Positions 55,865-64,000 of a stretch of 64,000 bases of DNA are shown here, piece after piece (the stretch's first letter is position 1; each line of letters opens with the position of its first letter). The stretch is from Gimesia sp. (lineage in GTDB: Bacteria > Planctomycetota > Planctomycetia > Planctomycetales > Planctomycetaceae). The DNA lies in NCBI GenBank assembly GCA_002706765.1, contig PAJV01000008.1, positions 42,241 through 106,240 on the forward strand, written 5' to 3'. A program made the position numbers and the translations under genes. The notes under the pieces are model-generated. The model saw only the letters and a list, made by a program, of their open reading frames with translations, had not been told where the DNA came from and searched no databases.

Positions 55865-58141
55865 ATGAGTAGTCACCCGCAGCGCTGGCTGGAGTCATTG
55901 GTAGACCGTCTCTATAAACTGCGCTGGATACTGCTGCTCATTTTTATGGTCCTCACCGGCCTGGCGATCTACCCCGCGTCTCAACTCTCTTTTGAACAGT
56001 CGATCGAATCGCTCTACGCCAAAGATGATCCACACCTGCTGGATTATCTGGAAAGCAAACGCTTGTTTGGCGGTGATGAATTTGTCTTCGTCGCGTATAC
56101 CACTCCCGATCTGCTCGAGCCCGAAGGGCTCCTGGAAGTGCGCAGGTTCTCACAGGATCTGAGTAAGGTTCCCGGCGTCAATGCCGAAGTCACCCAGAAT
56201 CTTGCCGACGCACTTTCGCCTCCCAAACTCAATTTCTTTCTGCGGGCTCTGATTAAGAGAAAACAGGATGAGATGACCGAGCTCTTCCGCGGGGTGCTGA
56301 TTGGCGATGATAATCAGACAACCGCGATCGTGCTCAGACTGCTGCCCGAAAAAGACTCTCCTGTTCCCCGGGGAGAAACATTCCGCCGCATCCGTCAACT
56401 TGCCGAAGGACACACTCCTCGAGCCTATGTCGTCGGAGAGCCCGTGCAGGTGCACGATATGTTCCGCTATGTTGAAGAAGACGGCAACATCCTGTTCAAA
56501 GTTTCGCTCAACCTTCTGGCACTGGTCCTGTTCCTCCTGTTCCGTCGGCTGCGGTGGGTGATGCTGCCTCTGCTGGTGGTGATCTGCTCGCTTCTCTGGA
56601 CCGAAGCCATCCTGGTACTGGGGGACTTTCAGCTCAGCATGGTCAGCTCCATGTTGAATTCCCTGGTGACGATTATCGGTATCGCGACGGTAGCGCACGT
56701 GGCGGTCCACTTCCAGGAACTGCAGCGTAATAACATTTCCCGACCACGGGCCATTCGCCAGACGATGGTCGAACTTCTGCCGGCGATCTTCTGGACCTGC
56801 GCCACGACAGCCGCGGGCTTCGCATCACTGCTCTCCAGTGAGATTGCACCGGTTCGCAGCTTCGGGATCATGATGGCACTGGGAACCATGATGGTGCTGA
56901 TCGCATCAACGGTGTTACTCCCGGGGGGAATTTCACTCGGATATCTCAGTGCGCCCCTCAAACATTCCTCCGAGCAGGGGCTGGAACGCATCCTCAAAAA
57001 AGTCTGCCTGGGGACCGAGCGTTATCCTCGCTTCATCCTGGGGGGAACAGTCCTGCTGGTTCTGTTCGCGGCAGGAGGCTTCTCCCGTCTGAAGGTGGAA
57101 ACCGATTTCAGTAAGAACTTTCGCGACTCCAGTGATATCGTACAGGCGCTCAACTTTGTGGAGACCCGACTGGGCGGCGCCTCGACCTGGGAGGTCAATT
57201 TTCCGGCTCCTCCCAGACTGGACGAAGAGTATCTGGACCGGGTCCGTGCGCTGGCAGCAGATCTGAATAAGGTCAACCCGCCCGATAAACAGCAACTCAC
57301 AAAAGTGATCTCAATTACCGACACCCTGGACTTCATCCCGTCGATTCCGTTCGCCTCGGATCCGCTTCAGTCCAAACTTGATTCCATTAAAAGCCTGCAG
57401 CCCGATTTTGTCAGCAGCCTGTATAATCCGGAAAAAGGCAGAATGCGAATTGTTCTCCGCGCCCTGGAACGTCAGTCGGCAGAAGAGAAGCTTTCGCTCA
57501 TCGATCAAGTCGATACTCTGGCTAAGCAACACTTCCCTGGTTCGAAGGTCACAGAAAAATCGGATGCTGCTGATGTAAAAACCATCGAATCCGGTAAGGC
57601 TGCCGGCATTTTTATTCTGCTGGCCTATCTGATTGACAGCCTGCTTAACGATCAGCTCTTCAGCTTTTTACTGGCGGGTGCCAGCATTCTGACGATGATG
57701 ACTATCGCCTTTCGCAGCATAAAAATCGGTATCATCTCCATGATCCCCAACCTGTTTCCCATCGTACTGGTGGTCGGTGCGATGGGCTGGTTCAATCTGC
57801 CACTCAATATCGGCACCGCCATGATTGCCAGTGTCTCGATGGGTTTGACTACCGATTCCAGTATTCACTTTATCACCGGATTTCTGCGGGAACGCTCGCG
57901 AGGCGCCTCGGTCGTGGATGCCATTCGCTGGACGCACCGCGGGGTCGGTCGGGCGATTATCTTTGCCACCTGCGCACTGGTGGCCGGCTTCAGCGTGCTG
58001 ACACTTTCGCACTTCATTCCACTGATCTATTTCGGTGCGCTGGTCAGTGTCGCCATGATCGGCGGGATGCTCGGCTCGCTGGTACTGCTGCCAATTCTCT
58101 TGCGACTGTTTTATAAAGACAAGGTCGAATCAGCTGCGTAA
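55865..58141 (+). CDS. MMPL/RND family transporter (HAE3 type)
   Basis: A 758-residue RND-superfamily transporter with the two-repeat plan: TM1 (22-41), a large periplasmic loop (about 45-200), a membrane block (about 205-370), then TM7 (about 390), a second loop (about 410-575) and a second membrane block (about 580-750). Conserved stretches such as SMVSSMLNSLVTIIGIATVAHVAVHF and SVSMGLTTDSSIHFITGF are typical. Such exporters move lipids or hydrophobic compounds out of the inner membrane; HpnN, which moves hopanoids, is one relative. Substrate is not shown. The last 12 bases overlap tail-to-tail with the citrate-synthase-like gene. Confidence 0.9.
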   Translation: MSSHPQRWLESLVDRLYKLRWILLLIFMVLTGLAIYPASQLSFEQSIESLYAKDDPHLLDYLESKRLFGGDEFVFVAYTTPDLLEPEGLLEVRRFSQDLSKVPGVNAEVTQNLADALSPPKLNFFLRALIKRKQDEMTELFRGVLIGDDNQTTAIVLRLLPEKDSPVPRGETFRRIRQLAEGHTPRAYVVGEPVQVHDMFRYVEEDGNILFKVSLNLLALVLFLLFRRLRWVMLPLLVVICSLLWTEAILVLGDFQLSMVSSMLNSLVTIIGIATVAHVAVHFQELQRNNISRPRAIRQTMVELLPAIFWTCATTAAGFASLLSSEIAPVRSFGIMMALGTMMVLIASTVLLPGGISLGYLSAPLKHSSEQGLERILKKVCLGTERYPRFILGGTVLLVLFAAGGFSRLKVETDFSKNFRDSSDIVQALNFVETRLGGASTWEVNFPAPPRLDEEYLDRVRALAADLNKVNPPDKQQLTKVISITDTLDFIPSIPFASDPLQSKLDSIKSLQPDFVSSLYNPEKGRMRIVLRALERQSAEEKLSLIDQVDTLAKQHFPGSKVTEKSDAADVKTIESGKAAGIFILLAYLIDSLLNDQLFSFLLAGASILTMMTIAFRSIKIGIISMIPNLFPIVLVVGAMGWFNLPLNIGTAMIASVSMGLTTDSSIHFITGFLRERSRGASVVDAIRWTHRGVGRAIIFATCALVAGFSVLTLSHFIPLIYFGALVSVAMIGGMLGSLVLLPILLRLFYKDKVESAA

Positions 58142-59251
58142 CGGCAGCGGTTTGTATTTTCGCTGATCCATCCCCACGTAACGGGACAGTGGTTGATACA
58201 GGTGGTTATTTTCACTTTGCTCAACAATATGAGCGACCCAACCGACCAGCCGCGACACAGTGAAAATCGGAGTGAACAGTTCCGGATCAAAGCCCAGGTA
58301 ATGTAACAGTCGACTGGCATACCACTCAACCCGGGGGTGGACCTTCTGTATTTTTCCCATGATCTCTTCGATCGTGTCTGCCGCATTTTCCATTTCGTTC
58401 TGTCCCAGGGCATCTGCCAGCTGAACACAATACGATTTCAGAATCGCAGAGCGGGGATCGCGGGGCTTGTGGTGAGAGTTCTCAAACCCAAGCACGCGTC
58501 GTCCCCTGGTGATTTCCTGACAGACCCATTCCTCGGCGTTACCCGACTGGACCGCTTCCTGCAATACATCCAGTACAGCGGTTCCCGAACTGCAATGCAG
58601 CTGGCCGTTAATCGAACCAATGGCAGAACAGACCGCGGAATACAGGGGACTGCCCGTCGATGCCACCACCCGCGCGGCAAAAGTCGATGGAGACAAACCA
58701 TAGTCGGCATAAATGATCAGGGCGGCGTTAAATGCTTCTTCTTCCAGCTGCGAAGGTTCATCCCCTTTCAGCATATACCAGAAACTGCCCGCGTAGGAAT
58801 GATGGAAGTTCGGTTCAATCAGTCGAGAGCCACGCACCAGATGATAACGATACGAAATCAACTGAGGCAGCATCGCCAGCAGATATTGCGCATTGGAGAT
58901 CTCTGACTGGAAGACACCATATTCCATCTGGGGATCAAAGTGCGCCAGCAGACTGACACCACTGCGAATCACTTCCATCATGTCGATGTGAGGCGGAATT
59001 GCCTGAAGTGCCGCGATAACGGGGAGAGGCAGGGAGCCGGTTTCAATCAGCAGAGTCTGAAAGTCAGCCAGTTGTTCGTGGCTGGGCAGTTCACCGTGCA
59101 GCAGCAGGTAGGCTACTTCGATGAACGCCGCTTCCCGCGCCAGTTCATCAATCGGGTAACCCCGATAAGTGAGTCCTTCCTGAATCTGAGAGATCTCAGT
59201 TTCGGTAGCAACAATCCCGGATAAGCCGGGGCGATAAGGGTGACGTTCCAT
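58130..59251 (-). CDS. Citrate-synthase-like protein with altered active site
   Basis: A 373-residue protein with the whole citrate synthase fold: SGIVATETEISQI, VASTGSPLYSAV, LFTPIFTVSRLVGW and RKYKPL are intact. But active-site motifs differ from real citrate synthases. ADHE is ADYG, so a His is Tyr; GPLHGG is GQLHCS, keeping His219; GFGHRVY is GFENSHH, so the catalytic His is Asn258; the catalytic Asp is Glu309; and the RPR near the C-terminus is QPL. Citrate formation is therefore doubtful. ATG 59251 has AAGGAT upstream; a GTG at 59269 is less likely. It overlaps the MMPL gene at the 3' end and is not near other TCA genes. Confidence 0.85.
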   Translation of the reverse strand: MERHPYRPGLSGIVATETEISQIQEGLTYRGYPIDELAREAAFIEVAYLLLHGELPSHEQLADFQTLLIETGSLPLPVIAALQAIPPHIDMMEVIRSGVSLLAHFDPQMEYGVFQSEISNAQYLLAMLPQLISYRYHLVRGSRLIEPNFHHSYAGSFWYMLKGDEPSQLEEEAFNAALIIYADYGLSPSTFAARVVASTGSPLYSAVCSAIGSINGQLHCSSGTAVLDVLQEAVQSGNAEEWVCQEITRGRRVLGFENSHHKPRDPRSAILKSYCVQLADALGQNEMENAADTIEEIMGKIQKVHPRVEWYASRLLHYLGFDPELFTPIFTVSRLVGWVAHIVEQSENNHLYQPLSRYVGMDQRKYKPLPLRS

Positions 59252-59436
59252 GTCGCGATCCTTCCGCACTTCCTGATTACGTTATTTGAGTCAGTCCATT
59301 TATGCCCAAAGTATAACTCATCTGCTCCGCAGAATCGACATATGATACACTGCGATTTATTGAAGAATAGGGAAATAATTTACAGGTCTTTTTCAGGCTT
59401 GACGTCACTGGCACCGGTGAACTGCTGGCAGGGCAT

Positions 59437-60393
59437 TCAGGAATCTTCCGTTTCGGAAATCAGTCGACCCGCTCCGTCCGCCAGCAATGCTTTCGCAACC
59501 CTGACGCCGATTTCTGCAGCTTCCGCAAACGCACCGCTGACCGAAGCACAGATCCGTTCCTGGCCATCCGCGCTCAATACAACTGCTTCCAGAGTCAACT
59601 GGTCGCCCGCAGTCTGCGACAGACTTCCAATGGGGGCGTGACAGCCTGCTCTCAAATGACGCAACAGGCTCCGTTCTGCTGTGGTCGCCGCCTGGGTGGA
59701 CGGGTCGGACAATCCAGCCAGCAACGCGGCCGTCTCACTGTCCTCTGTGCGGCATTCAATACCCAATGCGCCCTGTCCCACCGCTGGGAAAACTTTCGGA
59801 GGCTGCAGCATGAGAAACGCTCGGTGCTCAAGAAGTTCCAGACGCACCATCCCGGCTTCGGCCAGGCAGAGCGCATCATATTCCCCCGCGTCCAGCTTCT
59901 TGAGACGGGTTTCCACATTGCCACGCACCTCCAGCATCTGCAGATCACTCCGCTGATGCAGCAGTTGTGCGCGTCTTCTCAGGCTGCCGGTACCAATCCT
60001 GGCAGCGGGAGCCAGGTCGGCGATGCGCTCCACGGCTTCTGATTCCTGCGGAAAAATCAGCACATCGTACAGGGGGCCCCGTTCCGGAATTCCTGCCAGC
60101 TGTAACCCCGGCGCCTGTTCGGTAGGCAGATCTTTTAAACTGTGGACGGCGATATCAGCACGACCATCCAGCACCGCTTTCTGTACTTCGCGGGTAAAGA
60201 CACCCAGTCCACCAAATTCTGAAAGCGGAGACGTCAGATCGCGGTCTCCTTCGGATGTAATGTGAACAATTTCAATCGGGCGTTCGCTGGTCTGCTGTTT
60301 CAGCAGATCCGAAACGTAGTAAGCCTGCCACAGTGCCAAATTGCTGGCACGGGTTGCAATCCGCAAAGGACGTTCTTCTGATGTCTGGTCCAT
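59437..60393 (-). CDS. hemC: Hydroxymethylbilane synthase
   Basis: A 318-residue porphobilinogen deaminase making hydroxymethylbilane from four porphobilinogens. Family residues are intact: IATRASNLALWQA, the catalytic Asp88 in VHSLKDLPT, GTGSLRRRAQL, VRGNVETRL and Cys251 in RHLRAGCHAPIGS, which holds the dipyrromethane cofactor. ATG 60393 is chosen since the 12-codon extension to 60429 has no value. The product feeds the CobA-HemD fusion at the start of the window, but the genes are 56 kb apart. Confidence 0.95.
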   Translation of the reverse strand: MDQTSEERPLRIATRASNLALWQAYYVSDLLKQQTSERPIEIVHITSEGDRDLTSPLSEFGGLGVFTREVQKAVLDGRADIAVHSLKDLPTEQAPGLQLAGIPERGPLYDVLIFPQESEAVERIADLAPAARIGTGSLRRRAQLLHQRSDLQMLEVRGNVETRLKKLDAGEYDALCLAEAGMVRLELLEHRAFLMLQPPKVFPAVGQGALGIECRTEDSETAALLAGLSDPSTQAATTAERSLLRHLRAGCHAPIGSLSQTAGDQLTLEAVVLSADGQERICASVSGAFAEAAEIGVRVAKALLADGAGRLISETEDS

Positions 60394-60440
60394 CACTCTA
60401 CTTTCCACTTTTATTCTAGAGCGTATCACATTTCACCATA

Positions 60441-60485
60441 GCGTCTCTCAAACTATGATACTTGGTCCAAATGGCCGTGGAGACG
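60441..60485. repeat. Inverted-repeat element, copy A
   Basis: Begins GCGTCTC and ends GGAGACG, giving a 7-bp terminal inverted repeat (one mismatch in the flank). By hand it matches copy B at 62664-62708 at 36 of 45 positions without gaps, with the match continuing to GTAGTAA. It sits between hemC and the DUF502 gene. Confidence 0.65.
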
Positions 60486-60566
60486 TTGTAGTAATACGGG
60501 ACACAGTCTAAATGACTTACGATCGGCGGTTCAGCCGCCCTGCTGTTTTTGAATCAGGAATTCCGC

Positions 60567-61754
60567 TTACTTCGATCCCCCCGGTGGCGGGGTTGGCTCT
60601 TCAGGATCGGTACCGGTTGAATCTTTCGGCTTTCCTTCTGTTGACGTATGCTCGTTCGCGATGGTCGATGTCTGCGTGGTCGGAATCGGAGGCGCAATCT
60701 GGACTTTGAATCCCGCCAGCTTACGGTCTCCCAGCAGGCGTTTTCCCAACTCTTCCCGCAGCAGCTCATCGGTGACCCGCTGTTGGGGGGGGACCAACAC
60801 TCCACAAGACAGGCAGAACTGAAACGCCTGGTCCACGGTTATATTCAAATCGACGATTTCGCTTTTAGGAACACTCATTGTATAACCAGTCACCGGCATC
60901 GGGGAGGTCGGCACCAGGATGGCTACCAGGGGCTCTCCCGCCGTGACCGTCATTTCCAGCATACTGTCCCCCGTGACAAATCCCAGTGACCAGATACCCC
61001 GCCGGGGATATTCGATTGCGACGACCCGGCTGTAGTCTACGGTACTTTCACTGAAGAAAAAGTCGGTTACCTGTTTGACAGAGGAATAGACGTTGCTCAC
61101 CACCGGCAGTTTTGCCAGCACTCCCTGCTCAAATTTCACCACCATCCAGGCACCTATCCGCGCCGTCACGAAACGTCCCAAGAAGTAGAGCGCAACAATG
61201 GTCAGCGCGACAGCTACCGCACTCAGGTGAAACAGACTCTTGAACCAGCGGGTCGTTGCCAGCTCCATGTACAGGCCCATCGCCGTGGGCGGCATATCCG
61301 ATTCGCGAATGCGTTTGGCAACTTCACGATAATCAAGATAAGGGACTGCACGATCTCCAAAAGGGACCCAGGCGTATGAGCTGAGTTTTTTTCGATTGAG
61401 AATCTGAGACTCTGTTTCCTGTTCGATCGCTCGCACCTTGTCCACGTCCGCTCTGTTGATCAGATAGTTGTTGCGGCAGTATTCCAGCGGGGGAAGATGT
61501 TCCATCTCCACAAAATTATCGCGGGGCTGAGAATCATCCGTGAAGTAGGCGATACAGTATCGGACCGTGGTCGTGGTCGGCGTGATTATATAGTCATTCA
61601 CAATCCCGGCGACCCAGATCACAATCACCAGCGTCAGAATCGGAGGCAGACTGATGGCCAGCCCTCGCAGGAAAAAGCGATGGTTTTTGCCAATCTTCTT
61701 CTTCTGCGGCTTCGGAGCAGGATTATTTTCAGGAGGAGTGGTACTCGCATCCAT
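60567..61754 (-). CDS. DUF502 family membrane protein
   Basis: About 395 residues. A Pro/Asn/Lys-rich N-terminus leads to a first membrane helix (about 36-56), a periplasmic loop, a second helix (about 175-195), then the DUF502 domain (about 200-330) with VSNVYSSVKQVTDFFFS, GFVTGD, VPTSPMPVTGYTMSVPKSEIVDLNITVDQAFQFCLSCG. The C-terminal tail is Thr/Pro-rich. DUF502 proteins have no established reaction. ATG 61754 is preferred; a GTG at 61784 is open too. Confidence 0.83.
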   Translation of the reverse strand: MDASTTPPENNPAPKPQKKKIGKNHRFFLRGLAISLPPILTLVIVIWVAGIVNDYIITPTTTTVRYCIAYFTDDSQPRDNFVEMEHLPPLEYCRNNYLINRADVDKVRAIEQETESQILNRKKLSSYAWVPFGDRAVPYLDYREVAKRIRESDMPPTAMGLYMELATTRWFKSLFHLSAVAVALTIVALYFLGRFVTARIGAWMVVKFEQGVLAKLPVVSNVYSSVKQVTDFFFSESTVDYSRVVAIEYPRRGIWSLGFVTGDSMLEMTVTAGEPLVAILVPTSPMPVTGYTMSVPKSEIVDLNITVDQAFQFCLSCGVLVPPQQRVTDELLREELGKRLLGDRKLAGFKVQIAPPIPTTQTSTIANEHTSTEGKPKDSTGTDPEEPTPPPGGSK

Positions 61755-61826
61755 CGAGGTACTTACCTTGTCTGTTGTATCCACGCTGACAGCAACCGTC
61801 GGGTGTGGAGATTTGATTTTCTAAAG

Positions 61827-62585
61827 TCATATACGCGGCGCTCTGGCTATGACTGCTACGTTGATTTCGCTGGCTCCTGCCTGCAGAAGAGCACGAGACG
61901 CAGCATTCGCAGTTGATCCTGTCGTCATGACATCATCAACCAGTAATATTCTTAAGTCTTTAACCCGACCGGGTCTACGGACATGAAATGCGTCGCGTAG
62001 ATTCGTTCTCCTGTTCTGAGGAGTTAAACTGGTCTGGGGGGGAGTCTTCTTTCGTTTCGCGAGTATATTACCGCTGTATTTCGCTTGCAAGCGGTGTGAC
62101 AACGCCTCTGCAATGATACTGGCCGGATTATGCGAGCGCCGCAGACGAGATGTCCAGTGCAACGGGACCGGAATAATCAGGTCGGCTTCCAGCTCTTCAA
62201 AGAATCCCCGGTTCCGGTAGAACAGCAGATTGGCCAGACCGCCCCCCAGGTAAGCACCATGGTTCTGCTTGAGATTCAGGATGAATTCCTGCAATGGTCC
62301 TTCATATTTCCCCAGTGCGACGGCCTTCGCAAACCGGAATTTCTCACCTCGACAATCTGTACAACCTCCGCTGGAATCCAGGTGCGGACCCACCGGAGCA
62401 CCGCACCGCTGACAGACCCGGGCAAGGGCAGGCACGATCTCTTCAATCTGTGTTCCGCAATTCACGCCGGTACACACGGCTTCCATTCCACACAGCGAAC
62501 AGCGGGGCGGATAGATAAAGTTCCTGCCGGTCTGCAGCCAGCGCGTCGAGATACGCTGCAGTTGTTCAATCCCCGGATATTTCAT
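61827..62585 (-). CDS. comF: ComF family phosphoribosyltransferase-like protein
   Basis: A 252-residue ComF homologue. N-terminal Cys-rich zinc region: Cys29/Cys32 in PPRCSLC, Cys58/Cys61 in CQRC and Cys75/Cys78 in CTDC, with other Cys at 38 and 43. The C-terminal PRTase domain has the phosphoribosyl loop LLVDDVMTTGSTANAA and the IPVPLHWTSRLRRSHNPA segment. In competent bacteria ComF assists DNA uptake; in others the role is unclear. It is divergent from hpnE. Confidence 0.92.
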   Translation of the reverse strand: MKYPGIEQLQRISTRWLQTGRNFIYPPRCSLCGMEAVCTGVNCGTQIEEIVPALARVCQRCGAPVGPHLDSSGGCTDCRGEKFRFAKAVALGKYEGPLQEFILNLKQNHGAYLGGGLANLLFYRNRGFFEELEADLIIPVPLHWTSRLRRSHNPASIIAEALSHRLQAKYSGNILAKRKKTPPQTSLTPQNRRTNLRDAFHVRRPGRVKDLRILLVDDVMTTGSTANAASRALLQAGASEINVAVIARAPRI

Positions 62586-62663
62586 GATTTCCCGAAGTCA
62601 TCCCTAGGATCAGTTTGATTTTTCGGTATCCTCACATACTGGATCGCATCGTATTTTATTAGA

Positions 62664-62708
62664 GCGTCTCTCGTTTTATGATACTAAGTCCCAATGCCCC
62701 TGGAGACG
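62664..62708. repeat. Inverted-repeat element, copy B
   Basis: Same 45-nt element as at 60441-60485, here with perfect AGCGTCTC and GAGACGCT termini (the 8-bp arms extend one base beyond each end). It lies in the comF-hpnE divergent gap. Confidence 0.65.
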
Positions 62709-62739
62709 CTGTAGTAAAATCAGTGGACTATTAATCCTG

Positions 62740-62784
62740 TATTGACAGGTGGTCAATATCAGGCGAACACGCCAACGGGCGTGT
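62740..62784. promoter_or_regulatory. Two adjacent perfect palindromes upstream of hpnE
   Basis: TATTGAC-N5-GTCAATA (62740-62758) and ACACGCC-N4-GGCGTGT (62767-62784) follow one another. The first looks like an operator, the second like a hairpin. No other gene is seen between 62586 and 62926. Confidence 0.45.
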
Positions 62785-62926
62785 GGACCATTTCGACCAA
62801 CGTGGCATTCCAGGTCTGAAAAGACACAAGACATAGTCTAGGTCAGCCATGTCAGGAAATACAGATCCAATGTTCAGGCCGGGCTCGTTTTCTTAAAATA
62901 CCAGTTGAGATCGTCAGGATAATCCG

Positions 62927-64000
62927 GTGGGAGCCAGTCAGTCAGAAGTTGTCATCATCGGAGGCGGTCTGGCCGGCCTGGCCTGTGCAGCGACGCTCGC
63001 AGATCGTGGCATTCCCGTCTCGCTGTTCGAGTCACGCCCCCGACTGGGAGGCCGTGCCAGCTCCTTCGCCGACAAACAGTCAGAACAGCTCATCGATAAC
63101 TGTCAGCATGTCAGCATGGGCTGCTGTCATGAATTCAACCGCTTCTGTGAAACCGTTGGCATCAGCAGTTTCTTTCAGCGTGCACCCGAACTCTATTTCG
63201 TCGGTCCCGACTCTGTTGGCCCCGCTGCGGAAGAACAGCAGCTCAAAGTCAATCGCTTCGCCGCCAGCCCGCTGCTGCCGGCCCCCCTGCATCTGCTGCC
63301 TGCGTTCGGCGGACTCTCTTATCTTTCCTGGTCTGAAAAAGTCCAGCTCGTCCGCGGCCTGAAACAACTGGCGCTCGCGAAAATGGATCCCGACAATGAA
63401 CCCACGATCGCCGACTGGCTGGCGGAGCACGGACAATCTTCCAACGTAATCAACCGTTTCTGGAACGTGGTTCTTGTCAGCGCCTTAAGTGAATCTCTCG
63501 ATCGCATCAGCCTCTCGCATGCCCGCAAGGTCTTCGTCGATGGTTTTCTCAGGGCTCGCGACAGCTGGCAGGTGCTGATTCCCACCGTCCCCCTCGAACA
63601 GTTGTATGGCACAGTGATTCAGGAATATCTCAAACAACGAGGTACCAAAATCGCGCTGCAGACCGGCGTCGAAAACATCCGGATCGATGGCTCAAACATC
63701 ACTGGTATTCAGTTGCGTGACGGAATCGAAATCGACTGCCGACAGGTCGTACTTGCAGTTCCCCACCAGCGGGTCTTCGATCTCCTGCCTGCAGAGTTCC
63801 CCGGCCGCGAGAAGTTGGTCGGCATTCAGCAGCTGGAATCCGCCCCCATTACCAGCGTGCATCTCTGGTTCGATCGTGAGATTACGACCCTGCCGCATGC
63901 TGTCTTCGTCGATATGCTTTCGCAGTGGATGTTCAACCGCAGTCGCCTCATGCAGAATGCTGATTCAGAGAACGGGTATTATTACCAGATCGTCATCTCC
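62927..64000 (+). CDS. hpnE: Hydroxysqualene dehydroxylase HpnE, 3' end outside window
   Basis: A FAD-dependent amine-oxidase-type protein, 358 residues visible and open to the edge. The N-terminal dinucleotide fold is VVIIGGGLAGLACAATLADRG, followed by FESRPRLGGRASSF. The internal blocks DNCQHVSMGCCHEFNRFCETVG and [18 protein letters not shown] fit HpnE, which converts hydroxysqualene to squalene in hopanoid/sterol synthesis. The GTG start has AGGA 7 nt upstream. No HpnC or HpnD gene is in view upstream; they may lie beyond the edge. The protein is about 80 percent complete if the family length is about 440. Confidence 0.87.
   Translation, partial: MGASQSEVVIIGGGLAGLACAATLADRGIPVSLFESRPRLGGRASSFADKQSEQLIDNCQHVSMGCCHEFNRFCETVGISSFFQRAPELYFVGPDSVGPAAEEQQLKVNRFAASPLLPAPLHLLPAFGGLSYLSWSEKVQLVRGLKQLALAKMDPDNEPTIADWLAEHGQSSNVINRFWNVVLVSALSESLDRISLSHARKVFVDGFLRARDSWQVLIPTVPLEQLYGTVIQEYLKQRGTKIALQTGVENIRIDGSNITGIQLRDGIEIDCRQVVLAVPHQRVFDLLPAEFPGREKLVGIQQLESAPITSVHLWFDREITTLPHAVFVDMLSQWMFNRSRLMQNADSENGYYYQIVIS

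Overview
The window reads as a chromosomal segment of a Planctomycetota bacterium, most likely a marine Planctomycetaceae relative of Gimesia. This is an inference from gene content: DUF1207 and DUF3604 proteins, HTTM proteins, several secreted sulfatases, SGNH and PQQ beta-propeller proteins, very large secreted proteins of unknown function, an LptD-type outer-membrane protein and hydroxysqualene dehydroxylase (HpnE). Many of the best-supported starts are GTG or TTG with a good Shine-Dalgarno. I saw no tRNA, rRNA, CRISPR array, insertion sequence or prophage gene, so the region looks like stable chromosome.

Layout. 1-7.1 kb: DUF1207 outer-surface protein, a CobA-HemD fusion for siroheme/heme, a small membrane-anchored protein followed by an HTTM (VKGC-like) protein, and a secreted ceramidase-like enzyme. 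7.5-19.4 kb: two huge exported proteins (about 1170 and 2753 aa) built from three copies of the same roughly 1000-residue architecture; the second is an in-frame fusion with an internal Met plus signal peptide. 19.4-25.6 kb: a UPF0173 hydrolase, a Rieske protein, then a five-gene operon on the minus strand whose genes all overlap (RDD, SpoIIM-like, membrane protein, DUF4129, DUF4350). 25.9-36.2 kb: a prenyltransferase-repeat protein, creatininase-family hydrolase, GNAT, a coiled-coil protein with eight exact-length 24-residue repeats, a thioredoxin-like lipoprotein, YceH, M28 peptidase, TPR protein, and a YgaVP-like ArsR/rhodanese pair with two matching 20-bp operators.

36.3-46 kb is a secreted catabolic region: Tat-type metallophosphoesterase, two sulfatases, SGNH hydrolase, DUF3604 protein, PQQ beta-propeller protein and a PaaK-like CoA ligase. 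46.3-64 kb: SNF2 helicase, acetyl-xylan-esterase-like hydrolase, an LptD homologue coupled to a degenerate DgkA-fold protein, a GT39-type glycosyltransferase, an MMPL/RND transporter, a citrate-synthase homologue whose active site is largely replaced, HemC, DUF502 protein, ComF, and the start of HpnE, cut by the window edge. Two copies of a 45-bp inverted-repeat element lie in intergenic gaps near 60.4 and 62.7 kb.

The best candidates for undescribed biology are the giant triplicated secreted proteins, the pseudo-enzyme pair (citrate synthase-like and DgkA-like), the 24-residue repeat protein, and the ArsR operator architecture. All family names come from reading the protein sequences; no database search was run.
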